Shown: piece by piece, positions 7,856 through 15,098 of the stretch
Layout of the letters: each line of letters starts with the position of its first letter
How positions within the stretch are numbered: the stretch's first letter is position 1
Assembly: GCF_006265095.1 (NCBI RefSeq)
Contig: NZ_VCNK01000017.1
Location: forward strand, 1-32,326
Length of the DNA stretch: 32,326 bases
Reading direction: 5' to 3'
DNA from: Phaeobacter sp. B1627
GTDB taxonomy: Bacteria > Pseudomonadota > Alphaproteobacteria > Rhodobacterales > Rhodobacteraceae
Program-made: the position numbers and the translations under genes
The notes under the pieces: generated by a model
Seen by the model: only the letters and a program-made list of their open reading frames with translations
Told to the model about the DNA's origin: nothing
Database searches by the model: none

Positions 7856-7910
7856 ACGAAGGACAAACGACGGACAAAACGACGGACAACCTGGGAACGG
7901 CGGACAAAAT
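7856..7910 (+). repeat. Irregular short tandem repeat (ACGACGGACAAA-like)
   Basis: GGACAA occurs at 7861, 7872, 7884 and 7902, each preceded by ACGA, ACG or GGC. The first three units are 11-12 bases long and the last is displaced by six. The array sits just upstream, on the plus strand, of a bidirectional terminator. No function is evident. Confidence 0.4.
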
Positions 7911-7911
7911 G

Positions 7912-7942
7912 AAACCCCCGTGGCAGGACCGCGGGGGTTTTA
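7912..7942 (-). terminator. Bidirectional hairpin terminator, ends rpsU
   Basis: AAACCCCCG at 7912-7920 pairs with CGGGGGTTT at 7932-7940 (nine base pairs, 11-base loop). T-rich sequence on either side in both directions fits a factor-independent terminator serving rpsU on the minus strand, 45 bases after its stop. Confidence 0.7.
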
Positions 7943-7986
7943 TTCTTAAACAGTATCCAGAAGAGAACTGGAAACGGCGAGGGGGC

Positions 7987-8193
7987 TCAGAGGAGACCTT
8001 CGCGCTGTGCTTTCTTACGTGCCAGTTTACGGGCCCGACGGATTGCTTCAGCTTTCTCGCGCGCTTTTTTCTCGGACGGTTTCTCGAAATGTTGCTTGAG
8101 CTTCATTTCACGGAAAACGCCTTCGCGCTGCAGCTTCTTCTTCAGGGCACGAAGCGCCTGATCGACGTTATTGTCGCGAACACTAACCTGCAT
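7987..8193 (-). CDS. rpsU: 30S ribosomal protein S21
   Basis: A 68-residue basic protein of the small ribosomal subunit, involved in translation initiation. It begins [21 protein letters not shown], continues with the conserved [20 protein letters not shown] and ends in an Arg/Lys-rich tail. Length and sequence fit alphaproteobacterial S21. A long Shine-Dalgarno match, AAAGGTGG, lies ten bases before the ATG on the minus strand. It is divergent from the COQ9-like gene (120 bases apart) and ends at the hairpin at 7912-7942. Confidence 0.97.
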   Translation of the reverse strand: MQVSVRDNNVDQALRALKKKLQREGVFREMKLKQHFEKPSEKKAREKAEAIRRARKLARKKAQREGLL

Positions 8194-8313
8194 GTGGTTG
8201 TCACCACCTTTCTAGTTTCGAGTTGCAAGGAAATTGCAGGAAGTGGCCATATAGCAAGGCCGACCTAGATTGTCTAGTACTGGACTGAACCGAGCCAAAG
8301 GAGACGGCGCAAG

Positions 8314-9030
8314 ATGACGCAGAGACAGGAAAACTCCGAACCTGAGGCAGGAGAACTGCAGGAAACCCTCCTGGATGCGGCGCTTTCACATGTGCCCTTC
8401 GACGGCTGGAGCGAGGCCACCTTCCAGGAGGCCCTGGCCGATTCGGGGCTGGACGCGGGGCTGGCCTCGGCGCTGTTTCCACGGCGCTCCCTTGATCTTG
8501 CGGTCGCCTACCACCGGCGCGGCGATGCGATGATGCTGCAAAAACTGGCAGAGGCCAACCTGGGCGAGATGCGGTTTCGCGACAAGATCGCCACGGCCGT
8601 GCGGTTCCGGCTGGAGGTCGTCTGCGACAAGGAAGCGGTACGTCGGGGCATGGCACTATTTGCGCTGCCACACCATGCGGCTGAAGGAACTCGTCTGATC
8701 TGGGGCACTGCTGACGCAATCTGGACGGCATTGGGCGATACCTCGCAAGACGTCAACTGGTACACGAAACGAGCGTCTCTGTCGGGCGTTTATTCCTCCA
8801 CCGTTCTGTTCTGGCTGGGCGATGACAGTCCGGGCCACCAGGCGACCTGGGACTTTCTCGATCGCCGCATCGAGAATGTGATGCAGTTCGAAACGCTCAA
8901 GGCCAGCGTCAATCAGAACCCGCTGCTGAAACCGTTGCTTGCGGGGCCGAACTGGCTGCTGAACCAGATCCAGGCGCCAAAATCGCGTGACGATCTACCA
9001 GGGCGCTGGCGGCCCCGCGCCGACGGCTGA
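8314..9030 (+). CDS. COQ9-family protein (ubiquinone biosynthesis accessory factor)
   Basis: A 238-residue protein with the COQ9 signature. The N-terminal segment resembles a TetR-like helical fold (LLDAALSHVPFDGWSEATFQEALADSGL, about 20-48). The C-terminal domain contains WGTADAIWTALGDTSQDVNWYTKRASLSGVYSSTVLFWLGD (about 130-170), the block typical of the family. Eukaryotic COQ9 binds lipids and supports the COQ7 hydroxylase; the bacterial role is inferred by homology. AGGAGACGGCGCAAG precedes the ATG. The next gene on the same strand, 108 bases on, is a quinone-oxidoreductase-like enzyme, though no functional link is shown. Confidence 0.88.
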   Translation: MTQRQENSEPEAGELQETLLDAALSHVPFDGWSEATFQEALADSGLDAGLASALFPRRSLDLAVAYHRRGDAMMLQKLAEANLGEMRFRDKIATAVRFRLEVVCDKEAVRRGMALFALPHHAAEGTRLIWGTADAIWTALGDTSQDVNWYTKRASLSGVYSSTVLFWLGDDSPGHQATWDFLDRRIENVMQFETLKASVNQNPLLKPLLAGPNWLLNQIQAPKSRDDLPGRWRPRADG

Positions 9031-9138
9031 GCGCTCCGGTTTCTGTGCCGCCCGCGGGGCCGGGGCAAGGGGTGCATGGCTTGGCGGGGCGCGGTGGGGA
9101 TGCTACCCCTTTCCTCAACAGCAGGAGAGAGCGTTCCC

Positions 9139-10167
9139 ATGACCCAGCCCGCCACACCGTCCGAAACACAGTCACGGCCAGACACCATGCACGCCATCGA
9201 GATCTCGGAATTTGGCGCGCCAGACGTGCTGAGGCCGGTCGTGCGCCCGGTGCCTCAGGCCGGCCATGACCAGGTTGTGATCCGCGTGGCCTATGCGGGC
9301 GTCAATCGCCCTGACGCATTGCAGCGGGCGGGGGCCTATGCGCCGCCCAAAGGGGCCAGCGATCTGCCGGGCCTGGAGGCCTCCGGCGAAATCGTGGCGG
9401 TCGGTGCCGGGGTGACCGGATGGCGTCCGGGGGATCTGGTCTGCGCCCTCCTGCCGGGCGGGGGCTACGCGGAATATGTAGCGACCCCTGCCGCCCATTG
9501 CCTGCCGATCCCGAATGGCCTCGGCCTGAAAGAGGCCGCCTGCCTTCCTGAAACCTGCTTCACCGTGTGGTCCAATGTGGTGACACGCGGTGGACTGAAG
9601 GCCGGAGAACGCTTTCTGGTGCATGGCGGCTCATCCGGGATCGGGACCACGGCAATCCAGCTGGCCACGGCCTTGGGTGCGCGGGTCTATGCCACCGCCG
9701 GAACGGATGACAAATGCGCCGCCTGTGTCGGGCTTGGTGCAGATGTTGCGATCAACTACCGCGACGAGGATTTCGTCGAAATCCTGCAGGCGGACGGCGG
9801 CGCCGACCTGATCCTCGATATGGTAGGGGGCGATTATATTCCACGTAATATCAAGGCGCTGGCCGATGACGGACGGATGGTGCACATCGCGTTTCTGCAG
9901 GGGCCGAAAGCGGAGCTGAACTTTGCCCAGATCATGGCGCGGCGGCTGACGGTCACCGGCTCGACCCTGCGCCCCCAGAGCGACCTGGCCAAGGCCCGCA
10001 TCGCCCGCGACCTGGCCGAGGCGGTCTGGCCCCTGATCGAGGCGGGCAAGCTGCGCCCCGTGATGGACAGCACCTTCCCGCTGGCCGAGGCTGCCGCAGC
10101 GCATGCCCGGATGGAGGGCTCAACTCACATCGGCAAGATCGTACTGGAGGTCGCAGGCGATGGGTGA
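9139..10167 (+). CDS. NAD(P)H:quinone oxidoreductase-like enzyme (zinc-free MDR, PIG3/QOR type)
   Basis: A 342-residue medium-chain dehydrogenase/reductase. The N-terminal catalytic domain contains NRPDALQRAGAYAPP and LPGLEASGEIVAVGAGV. The nucleotide-binding motif is VHGGSSGIGTTAIQLA near residues 160-175. Catalytic-zinc ligands are absent, as in the quinone oxidoreductase group, which reduces quinones or enones with NADPH. PIG3-type enzymes share the LVHGGSSGIG pattern. The frame is open to 9076, but the ATG at 9139 has AGGAGAGA eight bases before it; an internal ATG at 9187 matches the shorter family start (MHAIEISEFG). The substrate cannot be assigned from sequence. Confidence 0.88.
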   Translation: MTQPATPSETQSRPDTMHAIEISEFGAPDVLRPVVRPVPQAGHDQVVIRVAYAGVNRPDALQRAGAYAPPKGASDLPGLEASGEIVAVGAGVTGWRPGDLVCALLPGGGYAEYVATPAAHCLPIPNGLGLKEAACLPETCFTVWSNVVTRGGLKAGERFLVHGGSSGIGTTAIQLATALGARVYATAGTDDKCAACVGLGADVAINYRDEDFVEILQADGGADLILDMVGGDYIPRNIKALADDGRMVHIAFLQGPKAELNFAQIMARRLTVTGSTLRPQSDLAKARIARDLAEAVWPLIEAGKLRPVMDSTFPLAEAAAAHARMEGSTHIGKIVLEVAGDG

Positions 10168-10180
10168 CGGCCCGCGTGGC

Positions 10181-10242
10181 TTCATCTTTTCAGAAATACC
10201 TCGGGGGTGAAGCCCGCCAGGGCTGAGGGGGCAGCGCCCCCT
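10181..10242 (+). repeat. Roseobacter-type intergenic repeat, copy 2, with hairpin
   Basis: TTCATCTTTTCAGAAATACCTCGGGGG repeats the head of the copy at 7715. It is followed by a perfect stem-loop, AGGGGGC-AGC-GCCCCCT (10226-10242), and a short T-run. It lies between the convergent quinone-oxidoreductase-like gene and RNase T2 gene, so it probably also acts as a transcription terminator. Confidence 0.6.
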
Positions 10243-10270
10243 TTGCTCCCCTTCCCATCAACAGCGTTCC

Positions 10271-10915
10271 TCAGCGCAGAGGTTCAAACACTGCGTCTTT
10301 GAGCGTGCAGTCGCGGATCACATCCCGTCCGCAGGGAACCGGGGTCAGCGCGCGGGACAGGCAGATGCGGGCCTCCTGAATGAAACCATCGCGGCAGGTG
10401 ATTGTCAGGCTGTCCTTGCTCAGCTGCGGATTGTCTTTCAGAAAGGCCTCCTCCACCACCGAAGCCGGAAGCCGGACCGGCTTGTCGAGACGGCGAAAGA
10501 TCGCCGGCCGGGTCACTTGCTCATAGGCGGTGCGCGACAGGTCGAAATAGCCACGCGCGGACAGGCCCGAGCAGGTCCCGTGCTTCTTCCACTGATGCCA
10601 CGCCAGGCCGGATGTCCCCATGATATCGGTCATTTCGCCGGTCTGCCTGCGGGTTGGTGCGGCCTCTGTTGTGCGGCAATAGCTGGGCCAACCGCGGTGA
10701 AATTGCGGCCAGAGCCCGTGCAGGGTCCAGCCGTGATCCTCTGCGCTGTCACATTGTGGCGATCCCTTGGCGTCGCCTTCGAGGGCGCACCAATTGGGCG
10801 ACCAGCTGAGAGCCAGCACGTAGTAGTCAAATTGCCCGGCTCGCTCGCCTTCGGCTCGTGCCAGAGGGGGAAACAGCCCCAGAATCGCCAGTATTGTGAA
10901 CAAAAGCCCGCGCAT
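10271..10915 (-). CDS. Secreted RNase T2-family ribonuclease
   Basis: Cleaves single-stranded RNA through a 2',3'-cyclic phosphate intermediate, in the periplasm or outside the cell. The 214-residue precursor has a clear signal peptide (residues 1-21, cut after LARA). Both catalytic segments are intact: HGLWP at 66-70 (catalytic His) and WHQWKKHGTC at 106-115 (the conserved Glu position occupied by Gln, with His112). Eight or more cysteines could form disulfides, as is usual for exported enzymes. It faces the plus-strand gene at 9139 and is divergent from the TrcR gene. A role in scavenging RNA-derived phosphate and nucleosides is plausible but not shown by the sequence. Confidence 0.92.
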   Translation of the reverse strand: MRGLLFTILAILGLFPPLARAEGERAGQFDYYVLALSWSPNWCALEGDAKGSPQCDSAEDHGWTLHGLWPQFHRGWPSYCRTTEAAPTRRQTGEMTDIMGTSGLAWHQWKKHGTCSGLSARGYFDLSRTAYEQVTRPAIFRRLDKPVRLPASVVEEAFLKDNPQLSKDSLTITCRDGFIQEARICLSRALTPVPCGRDVIRDCTLKDAVFEPLR

Positions 10916-11081
10916 TCGCCTCTTTCCTTATGATTTCAAGGCGACTATATAGACCTGAAGTTCCCCGACAACGGAAACCCACCCCGAGACCCAAGGGGCC
11001 GCCGATTTCTGGCGATGGGAGAGATTTACCCGGCGGGCGTCCGGCAGGTCGGGGACGAAGGTGTTTAAAGGAGTAGAGCAC

Positions 11082-11852
11082 ATGGCAAAACCGTTGATGG
11101 CCAAGGCGACCGCCGTGTGGCTGGTGGACAATACCACAATCGGCTTCAAGCAGATCGCTGATTTCGTAGGCATGCACGAGTTGGAAATTCAGGGCATTGC
11201 CGACGGTGACGTCGCGGCCGGCGTCAAGGGCTTTGACCCGGTGTCCAACAACCAGCTGACCCAGGACGAGATCACCGCGGCGGAAAACAATCCGCTGCAC
11301 AAGCTGAAGCTGAAGTTCAACGCCTCTGCCGCCGGTGAAGAAAAGCGCCGTGGCCCGCGCTATACGCCGCTGTCAAAGCGTCAGGACCGACCGAACTCGA
11401 TTCTGTGGCTGGTGAAATTCCATCCCGAGCTGTCGGACGGCCAGATTGCCAAGCTGGTGGGCACGACCAAGCCCACGATCCAGTCGATCCGCGAGCGCAC
11501 CCACTGGAACATCTCCAACATGGAGCCGATCGATCCGGTCGCGCTGGGGCTGTGCAAACAGTCCGAGCTGGACGCGGCCGTGCAGAAAGCGGCCCAGAAG
11601 CGGGCCGCCGAAGGGGGCGTCATGACCGATGATGAACGCCGCAAGCTGGTATCGACCGAGCAGTCGCTGGAGATGGACGCCGAACCCAAGATACCGACCG
11701 CCATCGAAGGACTGGAGACCTTCACGCTGGGCTCGCTCAGCAACAATGACAAGAAGGATGAGCCCATCGTCGATGCGGACAGCTTCTTCAATCTGCCCGC
11801 TGGCGACGATGAGGATGACGACGAGGACAACAGCGACGATCCTCGCTTCTGA
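11082..11852 (+). CDS. trcR: Cell-cycle transcriptional regulator TrcR (DUF1013 family)
   Basis: A conserved alphaproteobacterial protein of 256 residues, described as a transcriptional regulator of the cell cycle. The N-terminus MAKPLMAKATAVWLVDNTT is typical. Two helix-turn-helix-like blocks are visible: TIGFKQIADFVGMHELEIQGIADG (about 20-43) and LSDGQIAKLVGTTKPTIQSIRERTHW (about 118-143). The C-terminus is an acidic, disordered tail with a DDEDDDEDNSDD run. The frame opens at GTG 11061, but ATG 11082 follows AAAGGAGTAG and matches the family start. A hairpin terminator follows 26 bases after the stop. It is monocistronic and divergent from the RNase T2 gene. Confidence 0.92.
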   Translation: MAKPLMAKATAVWLVDNTTIGFKQIADFVGMHELEIQGIADGDVAAGVKGFDPVSNNQLTQDEITAAENNPLHKLKLKFNASAAGEEKRRGPRYTPLSKRQDRPNSILWLVKFHPELSDGQIAKLVGTTKPTIQSIRERTHWNISNMEPIDPVALGLCKQSELDAAVQKAAQKRAAEGGVMTDDERRKLVSTEQSLEMDAEPKIPTAIEGLETFTLGSLSNNDKKDEPIVDADSFFNLPAGDDEDDDEDNSDDPRF

Positions 11853-11878
11853 GCGATCCCGCCTGATCCGGAAAACAT

Positions 11879-11910
11879 GCCGTCGGCCCGCGAGGTCGGC
11901 GGTTTTTTTT
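11879..11910 (+). terminator. Factor-independent terminator after trcR
   Basis: GCCGTCGGCC and GGTCGGCGGT pair (with some G-T pairs) around a short CGCGA loop and are followed by eight T residues, 27 bases past the stop codon. Confidence 0.8.
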
Positions 11911-12057
11911 GACCTCTTGCAATTCCTGATTAAATAAGTCAGATAAGCGATACCCAGCCTGCCGGGATACGCCCGGAGATGCCCGGTTCACTGTGAACAG
12001 GCCGTGCCCCGACCCTGTCGCGGGGCACCAGGGCCGACTAGGCAAAGGGCGATCCGC

Positions 12058-12570
12058 ATGACTTTTCAGGTTCCAATCCCTCCGGCGTCGACTGCTGATC
12101 TGGGGCAAATGCCACTGGCGGCTTTTGAATTTGATGAGTTTGAAACCCGCCTGCTGGCCCCCATGCGGCATTTCCTGACGGCCTCGGCGGCGCCGGGATG
12201 TCAGGCCTGGCACCGCGCCTTTGTGATCGCTGCGGAGAACTGGGGCGAAACCCATGGGCTGGCCGTCGCCTACGCCCTGTGGCCGGTCCTGCGAGAGACC
12301 CATGCCTTGTTGGGCAGCGAACTGAGCTACAATGATCCGTTGGATATGGACATGCGGGGCCTGCTGACGCCGGATGAGGCGCGGCTTTTGTATATGCTGC
12401 ACCACATGCGGCGCGATGAAACAGCGCAGGCCAGAGACGCGGTGGAGGCGCTGTCGCGCGGGCGGCTGGAGCCGGAGCTGATCCGGGCTGGTCTGTCCTT
12501 TGCGGACCGTTTCCCCTGTGGCGCGCGCCACCGCCTGCGGGGCACGCCGCTGCTCCGGCTGGTGGGCTGA
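12058..12570 (+). CDS. Hypothetical protein, 170 residues
   Basis: I do not recognise a family. The product is a mostly helical, soluble-looking protein without a signal peptide or membrane segment. Recognisable stretches are FDEFETRLLAPMRHFLTASAAPG (about 24-46), HRAFVIAAENWGETHGLAVAYALWPVL (about 52-78) and LLYMLHHMRRDETAQARDAVEALSRGRLEP (about 112-141). Conserved-looking Trp, His and Asp/Glu residues suggest a real protein. ATG 12058 is chosen because AAAGGG lies eight bases upstream; the frame itself opens at 12004. It ends 198 bases before the sulfurtransferase gene and could be in the same transcript. Confidence 0.7.
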   Translation: MTFQVPIPPASTADLGQMPLAAFEFDEFETRLLAPMRHFLTASAAPGCQAWHRAFVIAAENWGETHGLAVAYALWPVLRETHALLGSELSYNDPLDMDMRGLLTPDEARLLYMLHHMRRDETAQARDAVEALSRGRLEPELIRAGLSFADRFPCGARHRLRGTPLLRLVG

Positions 12571-12768
12571 GAATGGTGGCCTGAGGGTGGCCTGAGATCC
12601 TTCGCGTGCGAGCCGCGCGTTGCAAGTGGCGCCGCACGTCCTCATGATCAACCCGGCAGGGAGGCGCACCGGGACGCGCCGGGGCGTGAAAGCTTCGCAA
12701 GCAGCCTTGCGTGCAGAAGGCTTGGGTAGTAGGCCTTTTGCCAACGCAAATTCCGGGAGGCGTTGAGA

Positions 12769-13620
12769 ATGGATGATCCAAAAACCCTGGTTTCCACCGA
12801 TTGGTTGGCCGCGCATCTGAAGGATCCGGATCTGCGGATCCTCGATGCATCCTGGTACCTGCCGCAGATGGAACGTGATGCACGTGCCGAATACGAAGCC
12901 GGGCATATCCCCGGCGCGCGGTTTTTTGACATTGACGAGATTTCCGATCACCGCTCTGACCTGCCGCATATGGCGCCGCCGGTCGAGAAATTCATGTCGC
13001 GGCTGCGGGCGATGGGCGTGGGCGATGGCCACCAGGTTGTGGTCTACGACGGCGCGGGGCTGTTTTCCGCCGCCCGTGTGTGGTGGCTGTTCCGCCTGAT
13101 GGGGCAGACAAATATCGCGGTGCTGGATGGCGGGCTGCCGAAATGGACGGCCGAAAACCGCCCGTTGGAGGATCTGCCGCCGGTGATCCGCGACCGCCAC
13201 ATGACGGTACGGGTGCAGAACCATCTGGTGCGCGACGTGACGCAGGTGTCCTCCGCTGCCAAGCTCGGCGATCATGAGATCATCGACGCCCGTGCCGCTG
13301 ACCGCTTTCGCGGCACCGCGCCGGAGCCGCGTCCGGGCATGCGCGCAGGCCATATTCCGGGCTCCAAGAATGTGCCTTTTTCAACCTTGCTTGCCGACAA
13401 CGGCACCATGAAGGACCCGGATGAGCTGCGCGCGGTGTTCGAGGCTGCGGGAGTAGATCTCGGCAAGCCCGCGATCACCTCTTGCGGATCGGGCGTGACC
13501 GCAGCGGTTCTGAGCCTCGCCATGGAACGAATGGGCAAGCATGACCACGCGTTATATGACGGGTCCTGGTCCGAATGGGGCGCCTTTCCGACCCTTCCCG
13601 TTGCAACCGGAGACGACTGA
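12769..13620 (+). CDS. sseA: 3-mercaptopyruvate sulfurtransferase (two-domain rhodanese)
   Basis: Transfers sulfur from 3-mercaptopyruvate to thiols or cyanide. The 283-residue protein has two rhodanese domains: the inactive N-terminal one (about 8-130, with YEAGHIPGARFFD) and the catalytic C-terminal one (about 160-280, with FRAGHIPGSKNVPF-like sequence). The active-site loop is CGSGVTA at 239-245; the form CGSGVTA is typical of mercaptopyruvate enzymes, while thiosulfate sulfurtransferases usually have CRKGVTA. ATG 12769 follows GGGAGG at good spacing. Its stop codon shares one base with the start of the aminotransferase gene (TGATG), so the two are translationally coupled. An aminotransferase could supply mercaptopyruvate from cysteine. 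Confidence 0.95.
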   Translation: MDDPKTLVSTDWLAAHLKDPDLRILDASWYLPQMERDARAEYEAGHIPGARFFDIDEISDHRSDLPHMAPPVEKFMSRLRAMGVGDGHQVVVYDGAGLFSAARVWWLFRLMGQTNIAVLDGGLPKWTAENRPLEDLPPVIRDRHMTVRVQNHLVRDVTQVSSAAKLGDHEIIDARAADRFRGTAPEPRPGMRAGHIPGSKNVPFSTLLADNGTMKDPDELRAVFEAAGVDLGKPAITSCGSGVTAAVLSLAMERMGKHDHALYDGSWSEWGAFPTLPVATGDD

Positions 13621-14804
13621 TGTTCGAGAACCTCAAACCGCAGCCCGCCGACAAGATTCTGGCGTTGATGCAGATGTACCGCGACGATCCGCGACAGGAT
13701 AAAGTCGACCTGGGCGTGGGTGTTTACAAGAATGCCGAGGGCGTGACGCCCGTGATGCGCGCGGTCAAGGCGGCCGAGCACCGGATCTGGGAGGCGCAGA
13801 CCACCAAGGCCTATACCGGCCTGGCCGGAGACCCCGCCTATGCGGATGCAATGATCGATCTGATCCTCGGCTCCTCGGTGGAGCGCGACAAGATTGCCGC
13901 CGTTGCCACGCCGGGCGGGACCGGGGCGATCCGTCAGGGGTTCGAGCTGATCCGGATGGCAAGCCCAGAGGCGCGGGTCTTTGTCTCCGATCCGACATGG
14001 CCGAACCATGTGTCCATCCTGAAGTATCTCGGTATGGAGAGCGTCGCCTATCGCTATTTCGATCCAGAGACCCGGGCCGTGGATTTCGACGGGATGATGG
14101 CGGATCTGAAGGAGGCACGGCCGGGCGATGTGGTGCTGCTGCATGGCTGTTGTCATAATCCGACCGGTGCCAACCTGAACCTGTCGCAATGGCAGGCGGT
14201 TGCGGATCTGGTCAATGAGCGCGGCCTGATCCCGATGATCGACATCGCCTATCAGGGCTTTGGCGATGGTCTCGATGAGGATGCAGCGGGGGCGCGTCTG
14301 GTGGCCTCTTCGGTGCCGGAGTGTCTGATCGCGGCCAGCTGCTCCAAGAACTTCGGGATCTACCGGGAACGCACCGGGTTGTTGATGGCGCTAAGCCAGC
14401 AGCCGGATGCGCAGGCGCTGAACCAGAAGACATTGGCCTTTCTCAACCGCCAGAACTATTCCTTTCCGCCGGATCACGGGGCCCGTGTGGTGACCACGAT
14501 CCTGACGGATGAAGCATTGCGCACCGATTGGGCGCGGGAGCTGGAGGACGTGCGTCTGGCGATGCTTGATCTGCGTCAGCAACTGGCGGGTGAGCTGCAG
14601 CGGCTGACCGGCTCCGATCGGTTCGGCTTCATCGCAGAGCATCGGGGCATGTTTTCGCTGCTTGGGACGACGCCTGAGCTGGTGGAACGGATGCGGGTCG
14701 AGCATGGGATCTATATGGTGGGAGACAGTCGGCTGAACATCGCGGGCCTGAATGCGCAGAGCGTTCCGATCCTGGCCAAGGCGATTGTCGACGCAGGCGT
14801 CTGA
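13620..14804 (+). CDS. Aromatic/aspartate aminotransferase, class I (TyrB/AspC type)
   Basis: PLP-dependent transaminase of 394 residues, the usual length for the AspC/TyrB group. Landmarks are VDLGVGVYKNAEG (29-41), HNPTGANL (179-186, with the Asn that contacts PLP), DIAYQGFGDG (208-217, Asp and Tyr contacting the cofactor) and SCSKNFGIYRERTG (240-253), in which Lys243 forms the Schiff base. Family members act on aspartate, tyrosine, phenylalanine and often cysteine. Coupling to sseA suggests the pair converts cysteine to mercaptopyruvate and then moves the sulfur on; this is inference. The start overlaps the sseA stop by one base, and a hairpin terminator follows 29 bases after the stop. 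Confidence 0.94.
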   Translation: MFENLKPQPADKILALMQMYRDDPRQDKVDLGVGVYKNAEGVTPVMRAVKAAEHRIWEAQTTKAYTGLAGDPAYADAMIDLILGSSVERDKIAAVATPGGTGAIRQGFELIRMASPEARVFVSDPTWPNHVSILKYLGMESVAYRYFDPETRAVDFDGMMADLKEARPGDVVLLHGCCHNPTGANLNLSQWQAVADLVNERGLIPMIDIAYQGFGDGLDEDAAGARLVASSVPECLIAASCSKNFGIYRERTGLLMALSQQPDAQALNQKTLAFLNRQNYSFPPDHGARVVTTILTDEALRTDWARELEDVRLAMLDLRQQLAGELQRLTGSDRFGFIAEHRGMFSLLGTTPELVERMRVEHGIYMVGDSRLNIAGLNAQSVPILAKAIVDAGV

Positions 14805-14833
14805 GCCGCAACCGGATTTCACTGACAGTGCGA

Positions 14834-14861
14834 GCGCGTCCCCAAGGGGGGCGCGTTTTTG
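14834..14861 (+). terminator. Terminator of the sseA-aminotransferase operon
   Basis: GCGCGTCCCC pairs with GGGGGCGCG-type sequence around a short AAG loop and is followed by TTTTTGTTT. Confidence 0.8.
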
Positions 14862-14970
14862 TTTGCCCGGTGTTCTGTGAAGAGTGCGCTGTGAAACGGC
14901 GGGGCGGCGTTGTGGTGGTGTTCGGCGTGATGGTGCGGGATGTCGCCGGGGGGGGGCTCCCGCCCGTATC

Positions 14971-14991
14971 GCCTGCATTGAAAATGCAGGC
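14971..14991. repeat. Perfect intergenic hairpin (GCCTGCATT-GAA-AATGCAGGC)
   Basis: A perfect 9-base-pair stem with a 3-base loop lies in the 237 bases between the aminotransferase terminator and the amtB terminator. It is flanked by G/C-rich runs (a nine-G run at 14948-14956) and by a second small inverted repeat, GCCGCTGACGCGGC (15010-15023). The region holds no convincing gene and may be a REP-like repeat; only one copy lies in this window. Confidence 0.45.
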
Positions 14992-15039
14992 TCTCCCGTT
15001 GGGCCGGGCGCCGCTGACGCGGCGCAGGCCGCCATAGGC

Positions 15040-15068
15040 AAAACGCGGCCCCCGGGGGAGCCGCGTTT
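15040..15068 (-). terminator. Terminator of glnK-amtB
   Basis: Read on the minus strand, AAACGCGGCTCCC pairs with the following GGGGCCGCGTTTT (one small mismatch at the loop), ending in a T-run about 30 bases after the amtB stop. Confidence 0.75.
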
Positions 15069-15098
15069 CCTGCGTTTGTAGCGAGTGTGGAGCGGCGT

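Noticed and set aside
7856-7910. Short repeats as a CRISPR array
   Set aside because: Units are only 11-18 bases, with no distinct spacers and no cas genes nearby.
11788-13353. A 521-codon minus-strand frame across trcR, the small unknown and sseA
   Set aside because: It spans several real plus-strand genes and intergenic DNA, has no motifs, and reflects low stop-codon density.
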